Source of the DNA: Impatiens glandulifera
Lineage: Eukaryota > Streptophyta > Magnoliopsida > Ericales > Balsaminaceae
DNA length: 64,000 bases
NCBI RefSeq assembly: GCF_907164915.1
Contig: NC_061867.1
Location: 54,148,271 to 54,212,270 of the forward strand
Reading direction: 5' to 3'
Position 1 is the stretch's first letter, and each line of letters starts with the position of its first letter. The notes under the pieces are model-generated. The model saw only the letters and a program-made list of their open reading frames with translations, did not search any database and had not been told where the DNA came from. A program made the translations under genes and the position numbers. Positions 44,864 to 54,800 of this stretch are shown one piece after another.

Positions 44864-47800
44864 ATGTCTGTCCCACCTACTAATTCAGACTCCTCCTCCA
44901 ATCAAAGTCAGACGCCCACCACCATGTCTGTTTCTCAATACCACTCTGCTTTCTCTGTTAACAATCTCCGCTCCATAATTCCTATCACCCTAGAGATGGG
45001 TAGCGAGGAATATCTCTCTTGGGCAGACCTTCTCGAAAACCACTGCTTGATTCACAATGTTTACGAACATCTCAAACCAAAAACTCCCAACGCCTCCGAA
45101 ACACCTTCAACATCTTCCGAGACCGACTCTCTTCTGTGGAAACGCCTTGACGCCCTTGTCAAGCAATGGATATTTGGAACAATATCCAAGGATCTACTAA
45201 ACACGATCCAAAAACCTGGTATGACGGCTGCTCAGGCTTGGGAACGTTTAGCGAATATATTTCAAGATAACACAGGTTCTCGCGCTATGTATCTTGAAAA
45301 TAGGTTTTCTCAAATTCGTCTCAATGATTTCCCAAACATGAGTGCTTATTGCACTGAATTGAAGATGATTGCGGATCAACTTGCTAATGTTGATTGCCCC
45401 GTTTCTGAAAATCGACTGGTGTTGCGTCTACTTGGGGGTTTGAATGAAAACTACGAAACAATCGCCACCATAATAGGTCAAAAGAAGCCTCTCCCATCTT
45501 TCTACGATGCTAGATCTGATTTGCTCCTTGTTGAAACAAGGAAGGATGAATTCGTCCACACAAACACCTCTTTTATTGCCTCGGACGATCGTAGCCAAGG
45601 CCGCGGAAACAACTCTAGCCAATCAGCCCGTGCTACCGGCCAGCAGCAGCAGCAGGGCACCTCTAGCGCGCAGGAACAGGCCGGCCAGGGCCGAGGACGC
45701 AGCCAGCGCGGCAGAGGACGCGGTCGTAACACCAGCCGCACATACCACCAGCAGCAGCAATTCTGGGCACCTCCTGGCCAACAGCAATGGGCACAGTGGG
45801 CGCCTGCGGGCTGGACAGCACCCCCTTGTCCCTACCCGACACAACAGATCTGGCCGCAGCAGCAAAGCGCCCCCTGGCACGCATCTGGTCAACAGCAACA
45901 AGGCGCCTCCTGGCGCGGTTCTGGCTATCAGCAGCAACACACTCGGACAGCAGGAGCAGGCGTACTCGGTTCTCGGCCACAGCAGGCCTACATGGCTGAG
46001 ACGAGCCAGCAGCAGCCCCAAAGTTACGTTGCAACCGATATCAATCAGGCGATGCACACTTTATCCCTTACTCCGCCTGACGATACTTGGTACATGGATT
46101 CGGGAGCAACTTCACACATGACACCCAACTCAGGTAGTCTCTCGCCTTATTCTAATTTAAATTGTGTTAAAAATATCATTGTTGGGAGTGGACAGGAAAT
46201 CCCGATTCGCGGTATTGGTAAAACTAACTTAAAACCACCCTTACCACCCTTACTTCTGAACAATGTTCTACATGCTCCCAAACTCATTAAAAATCTTATA
46301 TCTATTCGTCGGTTTACTCGTGATAACAACGTCTCTGTAGAATTTGACTCACTTGGTTTTTCTGTAAAGGATTTCCAGACGGGGAAGGTTATCATGAGGA
46401 ACAATAGCTCGGGGGATCTCTACCCACTCTCTCTGTCGAGCCAAAGCCAAAAACCCCCAACTAATTCTTCGTTTACTGCAATTTCGTCAAATTTATGGCA
46501 TAATAGATTAGGACACCCCGGTGTCGATATTTTGCATTCTCTCAATAAATCAAATTCTATTTCTTGTAAGCCCGTTTTAGGGTCTAAACTCTGTGAGTCT
46601 TGCATCTTTGGTAAACAAGTTAAGTTACCATTTACCAATTCTGTCTCTTATACTACTTCCCCATTCGATATTATTCATAGTGATTTGTGGACGTCGCCTG
46701 TGCTAAGTACAAATGGACATAAATACTATATTCTGTTTCTTGATGATTACACAAATTTCCTTTGGACTTTTCCAATTGGAAACAAATCCCAAGTATTCTC
46801 CGTCTTCTCTACACTTCAAAATCAAATTCAAACACAATTTCAAAAGCCCATTAAAACAATCCAATGTGACAACGGAACTGAATATAACAACAGTCAATTT
46901 CGTACATTTTGTGACAAAAATGGTCTACAATTTCGCCTCTCTTGCCCCTATACTTCTCCTCAAAATGGTAAAGCAGAAAGAAAAATACGCACCATAAATA
47001 ACATGATTCGAACATTGCTTACTCATGCTTCTCTCCCGTTAAATTTTTGGCATCACGCCCTCGAAATGACCACTTATCTCCTAAATATTCTTCCAAATAA
47101 ACAAATTCGAAATTTCTCACCCACTCAACTTCTATATAACCGAACTCCTTCTTACTCTCACCTAAAAATTTTCGGTTGTCTTTGCTATCCTCTTCTTCCT
47201 CCAACCACTATTCACAAACTTCATAAACGCTCTACCCCTTGTGTCTTTTTAGGATACCCCTCTAATCATCGCGGCTACAAATGCTACGACCCAGCCTCAA
47301 AAAGATTTATCATCTCTCGTCACGTCATTTTTGACGAAACAAAATTTCCCTTTTCTCTTGTCCAAAACCCAAACTCAACTCACCCATCTCAATCCGAACC
47401 AATAACCATCCCAATACACATCCAAACCCCGCCCATCACCGAGTCCATTTCCCCACCAAACAACACTCCATTACCGAGCCCATTATCAACTCAACACACT
47501 CCACCAAACCCACCATCACCCATCACCACTTCACCAGGCCCAAACCCAAACACGACCAGCCCGTCCACAAGACCAAACCGTCCAAATCATTCACCAACCA
47601 TCATCAATCCAACACGGACAATACGAACCCGCGCAATGGATGGGATTGTCTGTCCAAAACGCATTTTCAATCTAAACACACTCACATCTCCATCGCCTAT
47701 TCCCAAAAACCCAAAGTTAGCTTTATCAGACCCGAATTGGAAAGCCGCCATGGACGATGAGTTTAACGCTTTAATTAGTAATAAGACTTGGGACTTGGTT

Positions 47801-49249
47801 CCGCGTCCTCAGGGTGTTGATATTATACGATGCATGTGGATTTTTAAGCATAAAACTAACTCTGACGGCTCTTTTGAGAGGCATAAAGCCCGTCTTGTTG
47901 GTGATGGCAGGTCTCAGCAGATTGGAATCAATTGTGAAGAAACCTTTAGTCCTGTTGTCAAACCAGCCACCATACGAACTGTTCTGAGCATTGCTTTATC
48001 GAAGTCTTGGTCCATTCACCAAATGGACGTCAAGAATGCATTTTTACATGGTAATCTCAACGAAACAGTTTACATGCATCAGCCTTTCGGTTTTAGAGAC
48101 AAAATCTTTCCCGACCATGTTTGTTTATTGCGCAAATCTTTATACGGCTTAAAACAAGCTCCTCGTGCTTGGTATCAAAGGTTTGCAGATTTTGTCTCTA
48201 CAATCGGTTTTACACACAGCACGACTGATCATTCGCTTTTTATCTATCAACATGGGTCCGAAATTGCCTATCTACTCTTGTATGTTGATGACATTATCAT
48301 TACGGCTTCGTCTGATCAGTTACGTCAGACTCTCATGAAAAGCTTAGGCGCAGAATTTGCTATGAAGGATTTAGGTAAATTAAGCTATTTCTTGGGAGTT
48401 GCTGTATCGTATACTAAGGATGGACTTTGTCTTAGTCAGAAGAAATATGCTGAAGAAATTATTGATCGTGCTGGAATGTCTACTTGCAAATCAACACAAA
48501 CGCCGGTCGATACAAATGGCAAACTTGGAAAATCAACTAGTCCACCAGTCTCTGACCCCACTCATTACAGAAGTTTAGCCGGAGCACTACAGTATCTTAC
48601 TTTCACACGTCCTGATATTTCATATGCAGTCCAGCAAATTTGCCTCCACATGCATGATCCGAAAGAGGCTCACTTGGCTGCCTTACACAGAATCATTCGA
48701 TACTTACAGGGTACAAAGCACTATGGCCTTCATCTTTACAAATCCTCACTGTCTACACTCGTTTCATATACTGATGCAGACTGGGGAGGATGTCCAGATA
48801 CCCGTCGCTCTACATCTGGCTATTGCGTCTTCCTAGGCGATAATCTTCTGTCTTGGTCGTCAAAACGGCAATCCACACTTTCTCGTTCTAGTGCTGAAGC
48901 TGAATATAGAGGAGTTGCCAATGTTGTCTCCGAATCCTGTTGGCTTCGCAATTTATTGTTAGAACTTCGTATCTCATTGGACAAAGCCACACTGGTCTAC
49001 TGCGACAACATAAGTGCGATTTATCTCTCCCAAAATCCGGTCCAACATCAACGTACCAAACACATCGAAATGGACATACACTTTGTAAGGGAAAAAGTAG
49101 ATAGAGGTAAAGTTCGCATTCTTCATATGCCTTCTCGTTTTCAAATCGCTGACATATTCACCAAAGGACTTCCGCGCATACTATTTGAAGATTTCAGAGA
49201 CAGTCTCAGCGTCCGAGAATCTCCCGTTTCGACTGCGGGGGTGTATTAG
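44864..49249 (+). CDS. Copia gag-pol polyprotein (1461 aa), uninterrupted
   Basis: The start is set at the Met of MSVPPTNSD; an in-frame upstream Met at 44762 lies in the LTR and is unlikely to be used. Order of domains: Gag core (about residues 25-230), a Gln/Arg-Gly-rich stretch (about 250-390), protease DSGATSHM (D412), GAG-pre-integrase with HxxxH/CxxC, integrase D607-D669-E705 (spacing D,35,E), reverse transcriptase with MDVKNAFLHG (D1055) and YVDD (D1142, D1143), and RNase H (YTDADWGG, D1304; SAEAEYRG; TKHIEMDIHFVRE; FTKGLP). The usual CCHC zinc knuckle of Gag is not seen; the Q/RG-rich stretch stands in its place. The stop codon lies inside the first bases of the 3' LTR. All catalytic residues are present, so it may be active. 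Confidence 0.95.
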   Translation: MSVPPTNSDSSSNQSQTPTTMSVSQYHSAFSVNNLRSIIPITLEMGSEEYLSWADLLENHCLIHNVYEHLKPKTPNASETPSTSSETDSLLWKRLDALVKQWIFGTISKDLLNTIQKPGMTAAQAWERLANIFQDNTGSRAMYLENRFSQIRLNDFPNMSAYCTELKMIADQLANVDCPVSENRLVLRLLGGLNENYETIATIIGQKKPLPSFYDARSDLLLVETRKDEFVHTNTSFIASDDRSQGRGNNSSQSARATGQQQQQGTSSAQEQAGQGRGRSQRGRGRGRNTSRTYHQQQQFWAPPGQQQWAQWAPAGWTAPPCPYPTQQIWPQQQSAPWHASGQQQQGASWRGSGYQQQHTRTAGAGVLGSRPQQAYMAETSQQQPQSYVATDINQAMHTLSLTPPDDTWYMDSGATSHMTPNSGSLSPYSNLNCVKNIIVGSGQEIPIRGIGKTNLKPPLPPLLLNNVLHAPKLIKNLISIRRFTRDNNVSVEFDSLGFSVKDFQTGKVIMRNNSSGDLYPLSLSSQSQKPPTNSSFTAISSNLWHNRLGHPGVDILHSLNKSNSISCKPVLGSKLCESCIFGKQVKLPFTNSVSYTTSPFDIIHSDLWTSPVLSTNGHKYYILFLDDYTNFLWTFPIGNKSQVFSVFSTLQNQIQTQFQKPIKTIQCDNGTEYNNSQFRTFCDKNGLQFRLSCPYTSPQNGKAERKIRTINNMIRTLLTHASLPLNFWHHALEMTTYLLNILPNKQIRNFSPTQLLYNRTPSYSHLKIFGCLCYPLLPPTTIHKLHKRSTPCVFLGYPSNHRGYKCYDPASKRFIISRHVIFDETKFPFSLVQNPNSTHPSQSEPITIPIHIQTPPITESISPPNNTPLPSPLSTQHTPPNPPSPITTSPGPNPNTTSPSTRPNRPNHSPTIINPTRTIRTRAMDGIVCPKRIFNLNTLTSPSPIPKNPKLALSDPNWKAAMDDEFNALISNKTWDLVPRPQGVDIIRCMWIFKHKTNSDGSFERHKARLVGDGRSQQIGINCEETFSPVVKPATIRTVLSIALSKSWSIHQMDVKNAFLHGNLNETVYMHQPFGFRDKIFPDHVCLLRKSLYGLKQAPRAWYQRFADFVSTIGFTHSTTDHSLFIYQHGSEIAYLLLYVDDIIITASSDQLRQTLMKSLGAEFAMKDLGKLSYFLGVAVSYTKDGLCLSQKKYAEEIIDRAGMSTCKSTQTPVDTNGKLGKSTSPPVSDPTHYRSLAGALQYLTFTRPDISYAVQQICLHMHDPKEAHLAALHRIIRYLQGTKHYGLHLYKSSLSTLVSYTDADWGGCPDTRRSTSGYCVFLGDNLLSWSSKRQSTLSRSSAEAEYRGVANVVSESCWLRNLLLELRISLDKATLVYCDNISAIYLSQNPVQHQRTKHIEMDIHFVREKVDRGKVRILHMPSRFQIADIFTKGLPRILFEDFRDSLSVRESPVSTAGVY

Positions 49250-49406
49250 TATATTGTATATATCTTGTTACCTTGTTTAGATTCCTAGATTAGTGGGTTA
49301 CCTTGTTTAGATTCCTAGATTAGTGGTTTACCTTATTAAGAGTCTTTTGACTAGTATATATTGTAACATTGTTTATCAATAATAACCATGGGATTAATCT
49401 CTATCA
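49242..49406 (+). repeat. Copia 3' LTR (165 bp)
   Basis: TGTATTAG to CTCTATCA, complete with TG..CA ends, preceded by a short G-rich polypurine tract and followed by the ATAGC duplication. Confidence 0.93.
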
Positions 49407-50866
49407 ATAGCAGAATCCATTTCAGCAGGAAAACAATTGATGAATTGATCAACAGAAGCTCAATCAAACTTTCAACAAATGAATGGTATCGGTGTACAAA
49501 ACCGATGCCTCAACCACAATATTGTAATCTACATTGGATTAGTGAATACCTGTATGTATCAGAGAGACGCAATGGAATGAAAGAAGAACGTGAATTAACC
49601 GGAAGTTGAAGGAATTTTAAGAGGAATTCGCTGCTGTTCTTAGGTGTGAGTTCCTTCCTCACTTAAGTACTTCAAATACAGTCTCCGGTACCTCACACGC
49701 GAGAAACAAGACTCGATTATTGAAGACGATCCTGAACCAATCTCTGCAGACCTTCGTCGTATCACTTCTCCAAGAACGGAATCGCCTTTCAGCTCTCTTG
49801 CAATGGAACCGTCCTCTTGATCTTTTGTAACCTCCCCTCTAGCTCCTCAAAAACTGCTCCTTCCCAATCTCTCTAACCCCCAACTGAAAAACTCTCCTCT
49901 TTTTAATTTTATTACAGGGGTTCATTTGTAATTAGCCCAAAAGTTGAAGGGAACGCTTGGAAGAAAAGAAAAAAAAATATATTTTCCCTTTTTTTTTCGT
50001 TTCTCTCCTTTTCCATTTTTCTTTCTTTGCACCTTCACACTAAACGAATCACCCCGGTCGCGTTTTTGCTCAGAAAATTGTGAAACTTTTATGGTCAATT
50101 CTTAACACCACGAACATGAATCTCCTTTTTGAATGAACCCAAACGGACCTTCCTATCCAAAGTTATGATATTTTAAAATCACCCCTCCATTTCAATCTTT
50201 TAAATCCCACGGTTTTCACTTTCATAACTTTAACAGTCCATAACTTTATGCAGAGAGCTTTCCCCACAATGAGGTTGGTACCATTGGAAAGGCAAGACTC
50301 TTGCCTACATCCCCATCTTCTCCTTTGCTTACTAAATGGTCCGTGTTGGTTAGGAGACTAGCCTCACTAAAACGTGTCAGTTCACGCATCACCTTCGCTG
50401 CGGGCGACTTGGACTGAGCTTCAGGGAGAACTGGGAGAAGTATTTGGTGTCGTTGGAAAGGTAATTCAAAGGGCTTTCCAACGGTAGCTCATACACTAAA
50501 TATGGATCATTGGTGCAAAAGATATGATTTTTAGAAGTGCAACATAGCTTCAGCTAGCTCCCAGGACTTGAATCGGTAGTTTTTCCTTCTTTTTGAGCAT
50601 TTTCTGCACAAATTTGCAAACAATAACATTATACTCAAAATTCAAGATTTTTCAAAACGTACAACATGAACGTGTCACGGGTTGGGAAAACAGAGTCGTT
50701 ATGAAATTCGACCTTTGGATCGTTATCTTTTAAGCTTTACCGGGTCAATTTCCCACGAGGTGATTCTATTTTTGTTTTCCCGGTTCAATAAGCAAACATG
50801 AGTATTATTTCGGGCCGGGTTTTTTATTAGGTATCTAGGGTGTAAAAATGGGGTGTCTACACTTTT

Positions 50867-52529
50867 ATTTATATTTTATTTAAAAAATGTGATTAAATTA
50901 TATAAAACATTTTTAAGTGAAATAATTATTTTATATGAACTAAAATAAATTTTTTAACATTTAAATATAATTTTCGTTTATGTCTGATCAACTATAAGTG
51001 AAATGAAGAAAGAGTTGTCGGTGATTTGATTCATTATAATCTCATCAGAAAAAAACTAAATTATCATTTATGTTTTCTTATAATTTTCTTTTAAAAAATT
51101 TCTCTCATATATAAAAAGTGATAGATGATTTATTTTTACAACAATTAAATAAATAAAGACTAAATAAAATGGTAACCAAGGTTTATAATTTTTCGATCTA
51201 ACCCTGCAATATTGTAGATTGAGTAATAAAAAAGACATTAATGCCAAATTCTTGATGAATGATCAGTTGATAATATTGAAAAAACTTCTCCAATTTTAAA
51301 TGAGAAAACCCTATAGATTGATGTTATTCAAAATCTCGTCTCTTTTCCACCAAAATGGCTAAACAAATAATTAAGATTTGTGAACAAATTGATCAAGCAT
51401 GGACCATGTTAGCAGCAACCCAATCCAAAGCGATGAGGTGTGGAGGAACAATGAACATTTAGTTATCGTTTGAAATTGGAAATTAGATTTGTCGATTGAT
51501 CAAAATGTTTCATTTCTAATAAAAATGAAACGTCTCTTAATGAAGAGAGGAACAAGAAAGTGAAATAAAGGATGATAGACGATGAAAATGAATTAATCAA
51601 GTCTGTAAAAGAAGAAAATAAGCAAATTTAAAGTGTATCAGTAAACTTTTAGCATAGGTGATATGTTATTACCACATTCTCACATACTTATGATACCTAA
51701 TTATCTTTTCAACCACATTATTACTTATCATTTCCAACATAGTATAAATGATTTTTTTATCTCGAGCTCTCAAGATAAAAAAATTGAAGCTCTCGCACAT
51801 ATTGTTATATTCCCGACTAAAATGACTTTATCCACATTTTTTTTGGTACTGAACAACATTTCTTTGGCACCCTACATCAATCTTAACTTCATAATATTCT
51901 CATCTAATTCTTCTACATATAGATATTACATATTTTTAAAATCGAAATTTGAAATCACCACTTTTAAACTCTTTTTTTTTTTTTTTTTACTAATTGGTGT
52001 ACCACTCAAAATATTTGTGCTCAACTTAGAAAAAAACATCTTTTACAATTCTTATTAATCTCTACATTTGTAATAAGTAATAATAATAAAATAAGTAATA
52101 AATAACTAAACATATAAGCATTATCATCATAACTAAATAAAATAATGATAAATTATCAAGAAAAAAAAATACATTTTGCATATATGACATAATAGTCAAA
52201 CCTTTAAAAAACCGTTCTAATATCTTTTTTCGAATTGGACTATTATTAGGGTCATTTCGTCAAATTCCCCGTTAATAAAAGACTCATTAAATAAAATCTT
52301 CAATAAAAATAAAGAATTTTTAAAGGCAGTAATCAAATATATAGTTAATATAATTATTTTTATGAATTTTTGGGAGAAATAATAGATTGTAATGAGGTAG
52401 ATTGCCTTTTTTTTCTTATTCATATGAAAATGTTAGCTCTGGGGTGCTCATAAGTAATCTTATTCATAACTTTTTGGAGCTTCAATTCTAAAAATGTTCA
52501 AAGAAATGAAAAAGTCTTTGGATCTAATC
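50867..52529. other. Continuation of the duplicated AT-rich DNA after the LTR array
   Basis: Collinear with 3.95-5.28 kb of unit 1. At about 52.22-52.43 kb the sequence switches to a match with 20.43-20.62 kb, so this unit has lost the MULE and tRNA part. A second small scrap of regulator exon 4 sequence (GTTAGCTCTGGGGTGCTCAT) lies at about 52431-52455. No gene is supported. Confidence 0.55.
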
Positions 52530-53512
52530 TACAAATGGCTATTAACTTCTCTGGGGTGCTCATAAGTATGCTCTTCGGCCGATCAACTATATTTCAAAAT
52601 GAAAATTATCGCAAACACATAATTAAATCAAACTCGAAACAAATCAATAAAAATGAAGGTTATGTATATTTATATCAAAGAGGCCTATGCGAGGACTGCT
52701 CCAACAAAATTTGTATGAAGTTTGGGAGTCCAACTGATCTTCCTCTTCTTTGGGATCATACCGAGGTTATCTGGTACGACTTCTTCACGATTCTCCAGAA
52801 TCAAATTGTCTACTATAAGTCTATATGCATATCAACATTTATAGACATGGGAGAATCCAAAAAATTATAGAAAATATTTCAGAAGTGGCAGATGAACCAC
52901 TTCTAGGTACAATGAATTCACAAAGACTATCTGCAATGTCTTTATCCAGGGGTTTGTCATAACAGAATTCAACACCATTTAACAGACAATACATATTCAC
53001 CTCAAAGCTTTCAAATTATGATAGAACTGAAAGCATTCAAATAAAAATTTATCTATAAAAGTTAAACAGCAGGAGAAAAAAAAATATTAATAGCGATGCT
53101 CACCGAAAACTAATAGTTTCTTTATTTCAAGAAAATGAGTCCATCCATGTCGGGGAGGTCAAATTCAGACACAATGATATCAATCTCGCGTCTGCTTTCA
53201 CCTACTATCGACAAAGCTTCCGTAGTTCGTTCAGCAACGATAACTACATCAATCAAGCAAGATTTTTTTTTAAAAAATTTGAGACCTAAAAAGAAAAAAA
53301 TTTAATAGCTCACACAAGCAAGATTTTTGCACATCTGACGCAAAAAACAAAAAATACAGAAACATTTGTATTAACAGGAGGCAAGAAGTGCTTCAGTTCT
53401 TTCAACTGAGGAGCGGCTCCTCAGAATCCAAAAGCAATATGTAAACCCTAGGGAAAGGTATAGTCTGGAGATATCGAAAGGGTGTGGTGATTGAAGAGTT
53501 TTCGCTATTCAT
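52530..53512 (-). pseudogene. Pseudo-response-regulator/GARP gene, copy E (broken)
   Basis: Exon 1 starts at 53512, exon 2 lies near 53107-53257, exon 3 near 52676-53040 and exon 4 near 52530-52593. Lesions: an insertion and frameshift in exon 1 directly after LLLDSE, a deletion in exon 2 after MDGLIF, a one-base deletion in exon 3 (CTCGCATAGG gives a stop in the GARP domain), a lost exon 3 donor (GT to AT) and an exon 4 deletion. Exon 2 still reads VSEFDLPDMDG, again with Glu at the phosphosite. Confidence 0.88.
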
Positions 53513-54586
53513 GTTAGAGGCAAATGGGAAGTAGAAAAAAAAATAGAAGACGAGAATCGTTGGCTTGTGTAATAGAAAATGTCATATGACATATTTATAA
53601 GCAATATGAATTACGAATGCTTGTAATCTCCAAGAATTTATGTTTTAAAAATTCTTATCCTAACATTAATAAAAATTAATATATATGAATCAAAATAGAC
53701 TCCCCTATCCCAATCTTAATACTCAAAATCTAAAATAAATAAGAGTTGCTATATATCTTTAGCCTTACAAAAGGTAATTCTCAATTTGTCGCATTCCTAC
53801 AACAGCCTTTTTAGCATTTGAAAAGCGTTTTCAAATTAACTGCACATGATTTAGATGACGAACTACTTTTTATGGCATTATGTAAATATGACTATGTATT
53901 CTTGTTGTACCATAACACATGCTGCTTCTCTAGATTCCTTAATTGCAACAAACCACATTACATACCCATACTCCATTTTTGTGATCTTTGTGAAAGAAAC
54001 ATCACAAAAAAATGTAAGATAGAAATCATGAAGCATAAATAAATCTTTATTGGGTAATATGGATTTCATTCAAAATCAAACTCTAAGCAATATTTGTGTA
54101 ATAGAAAATGTCATGTGACCGCATTTATAAGCATTATGAACTACGGATGCTTGTAATCTCCGCGCATTTAAATTTTGAGGGTTCTTTTTCTAACATTAAT
54201 AACAGACTCCTCTCTATCTCTCCCTATCTCAATCTTGATACTCAAAATTTAAATGCTTGGAGATTACATCCATCTCGTAATTCATCTTATTCTAACGTTA
54301 ATAACAGACTCCACTTCTCTATCTCAATCTTGATATTCAAAATCTAGAATAAATAAGAGTTACTATATATCTTTATTCTTAAAAAAAAAAAACTCTCAAT
54401 TTGTCGCCTTCCTACATCAGCTCTTTTTAGCATTTGAAAAACAAGGAGATTCATGTCTGGTAGATGACTCTGATTGATTATCAACATTGCTTGTTACGAC
54501 TTCGGTCTTACATTGTTTCAGGTTTGAAGAATGTTGAGGATGGCCGTCTCTAGCTGAACAATGATCCGGCGACGGGGCGACGGCGA
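53513..54586. other. 5' flank of copy E (duplicated, rearranged)
   Basis: Matches 0.73-1.2 kb and 2.2-2.35 kb but lacks the SINE-like and exon-like parts. Around 54.09-54.36 kb a segment with CTCCAAGCATTTAAATTTTGA-type sequence is present in direct and inverted orientation (partial hairpin). No gene is supported. Confidence 0.5.
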
Positions 54587-54800
54587 CGGAGACGGAGACG
54601 GAGACGGAGACGGAGACGGAGACGGAGACGGAGACGGAGACGGAGACGGAGACGGAGACGGAGACGGAGACGGAGACGGAGACGGAGACGGAGACGGAGA
54701 CGGAGACGGAGACGGAGACGGAGACGGAGACGGAGACGGAGACGGAGACGGAGACGGAGACGGAGACGGAGACGGAGACGGAGACGGAGACGGAGAAGGA
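54587..54800 (+). repeat. (GGAGAC)n microsatellite, about 35 units
   Basis: An almost pure hexanucleotide run grading into GGAGAAGG at its right end. It occupies the same position in the duplicated unit as 2335-2390 and 25385-25490. The 95-codon Asp-Gly frame across it is a by-product of the repeat. Confidence 0.95.

Larger units (their letters stand above)
44618..49406 (+). mobile_element. Copia LTR retrotransposon, intact coding region
   Basis: The element is flanked by ATAGC at 44613-44617 and 49407-49411. Its two LTRs (163 and 165 bases) appear identical, which indicates a very recent insertion. The primer-binding site TGGTATCAGAGC follows the 5' LTR directly, and a G-run (GCGGGGG) precedes the 3' LTR. 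The 3' LTR starts TGTATTAG, whereas the 5' LTR starts TATTAG: its terminal TG is missing. LTRs contain a 30-base-scale internal repeat (TTACCTTGTTTAGATTCC twice). Confidence 0.95.
35341..50861. mobile_element. Long-LTR retroelement array: LTR-internal-LTR-internal-LTR
   Basis: The insertion begins TGTACGCG and ends GTCTACA and is flanked by CTTTT at 35336-35340 and 50862-50866, a 5-base target duplication. The interrupted host sequence is continuous at about 3.95 kb in unit 1. Inside, a 3664-base unit is repeated: 36700-40363, 40364-44027, and a partial third from 44028 to the end. The LTR ends with GGGGTGTCTACA and its 5' part contains GAGAGTCGCCACTTTA and a TTACGTATTAGGAAAGG block, features of Tat/Ogre-lineage LTRs. 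No gag or pol is present, so this is a non-autonomous LARD-like element. The Copia at 44618-49406 accounts for 4.8 kb. Confidence 0.85.
44028..50861 (+). repeat. LTR 3 of the array (5'-truncated), split by Copia
   Basis: Bases 44028-44617 and 49412-50861 together make 2040 bases, the same truncated LTR as LTR 2. The break falls inside AACCAAGCATAGCAGAATCC, which is uninterrupted in the other copies. Confidence 0.88.

Noticed and set aside
45428..46121. Several long antisense and alternate-frame ORFs over the Gag region of the Copia element
   Set aside because: Shadows of the intact polyprotein frame in a GC-rich, Gln/Gly/Arg-coding stretch.
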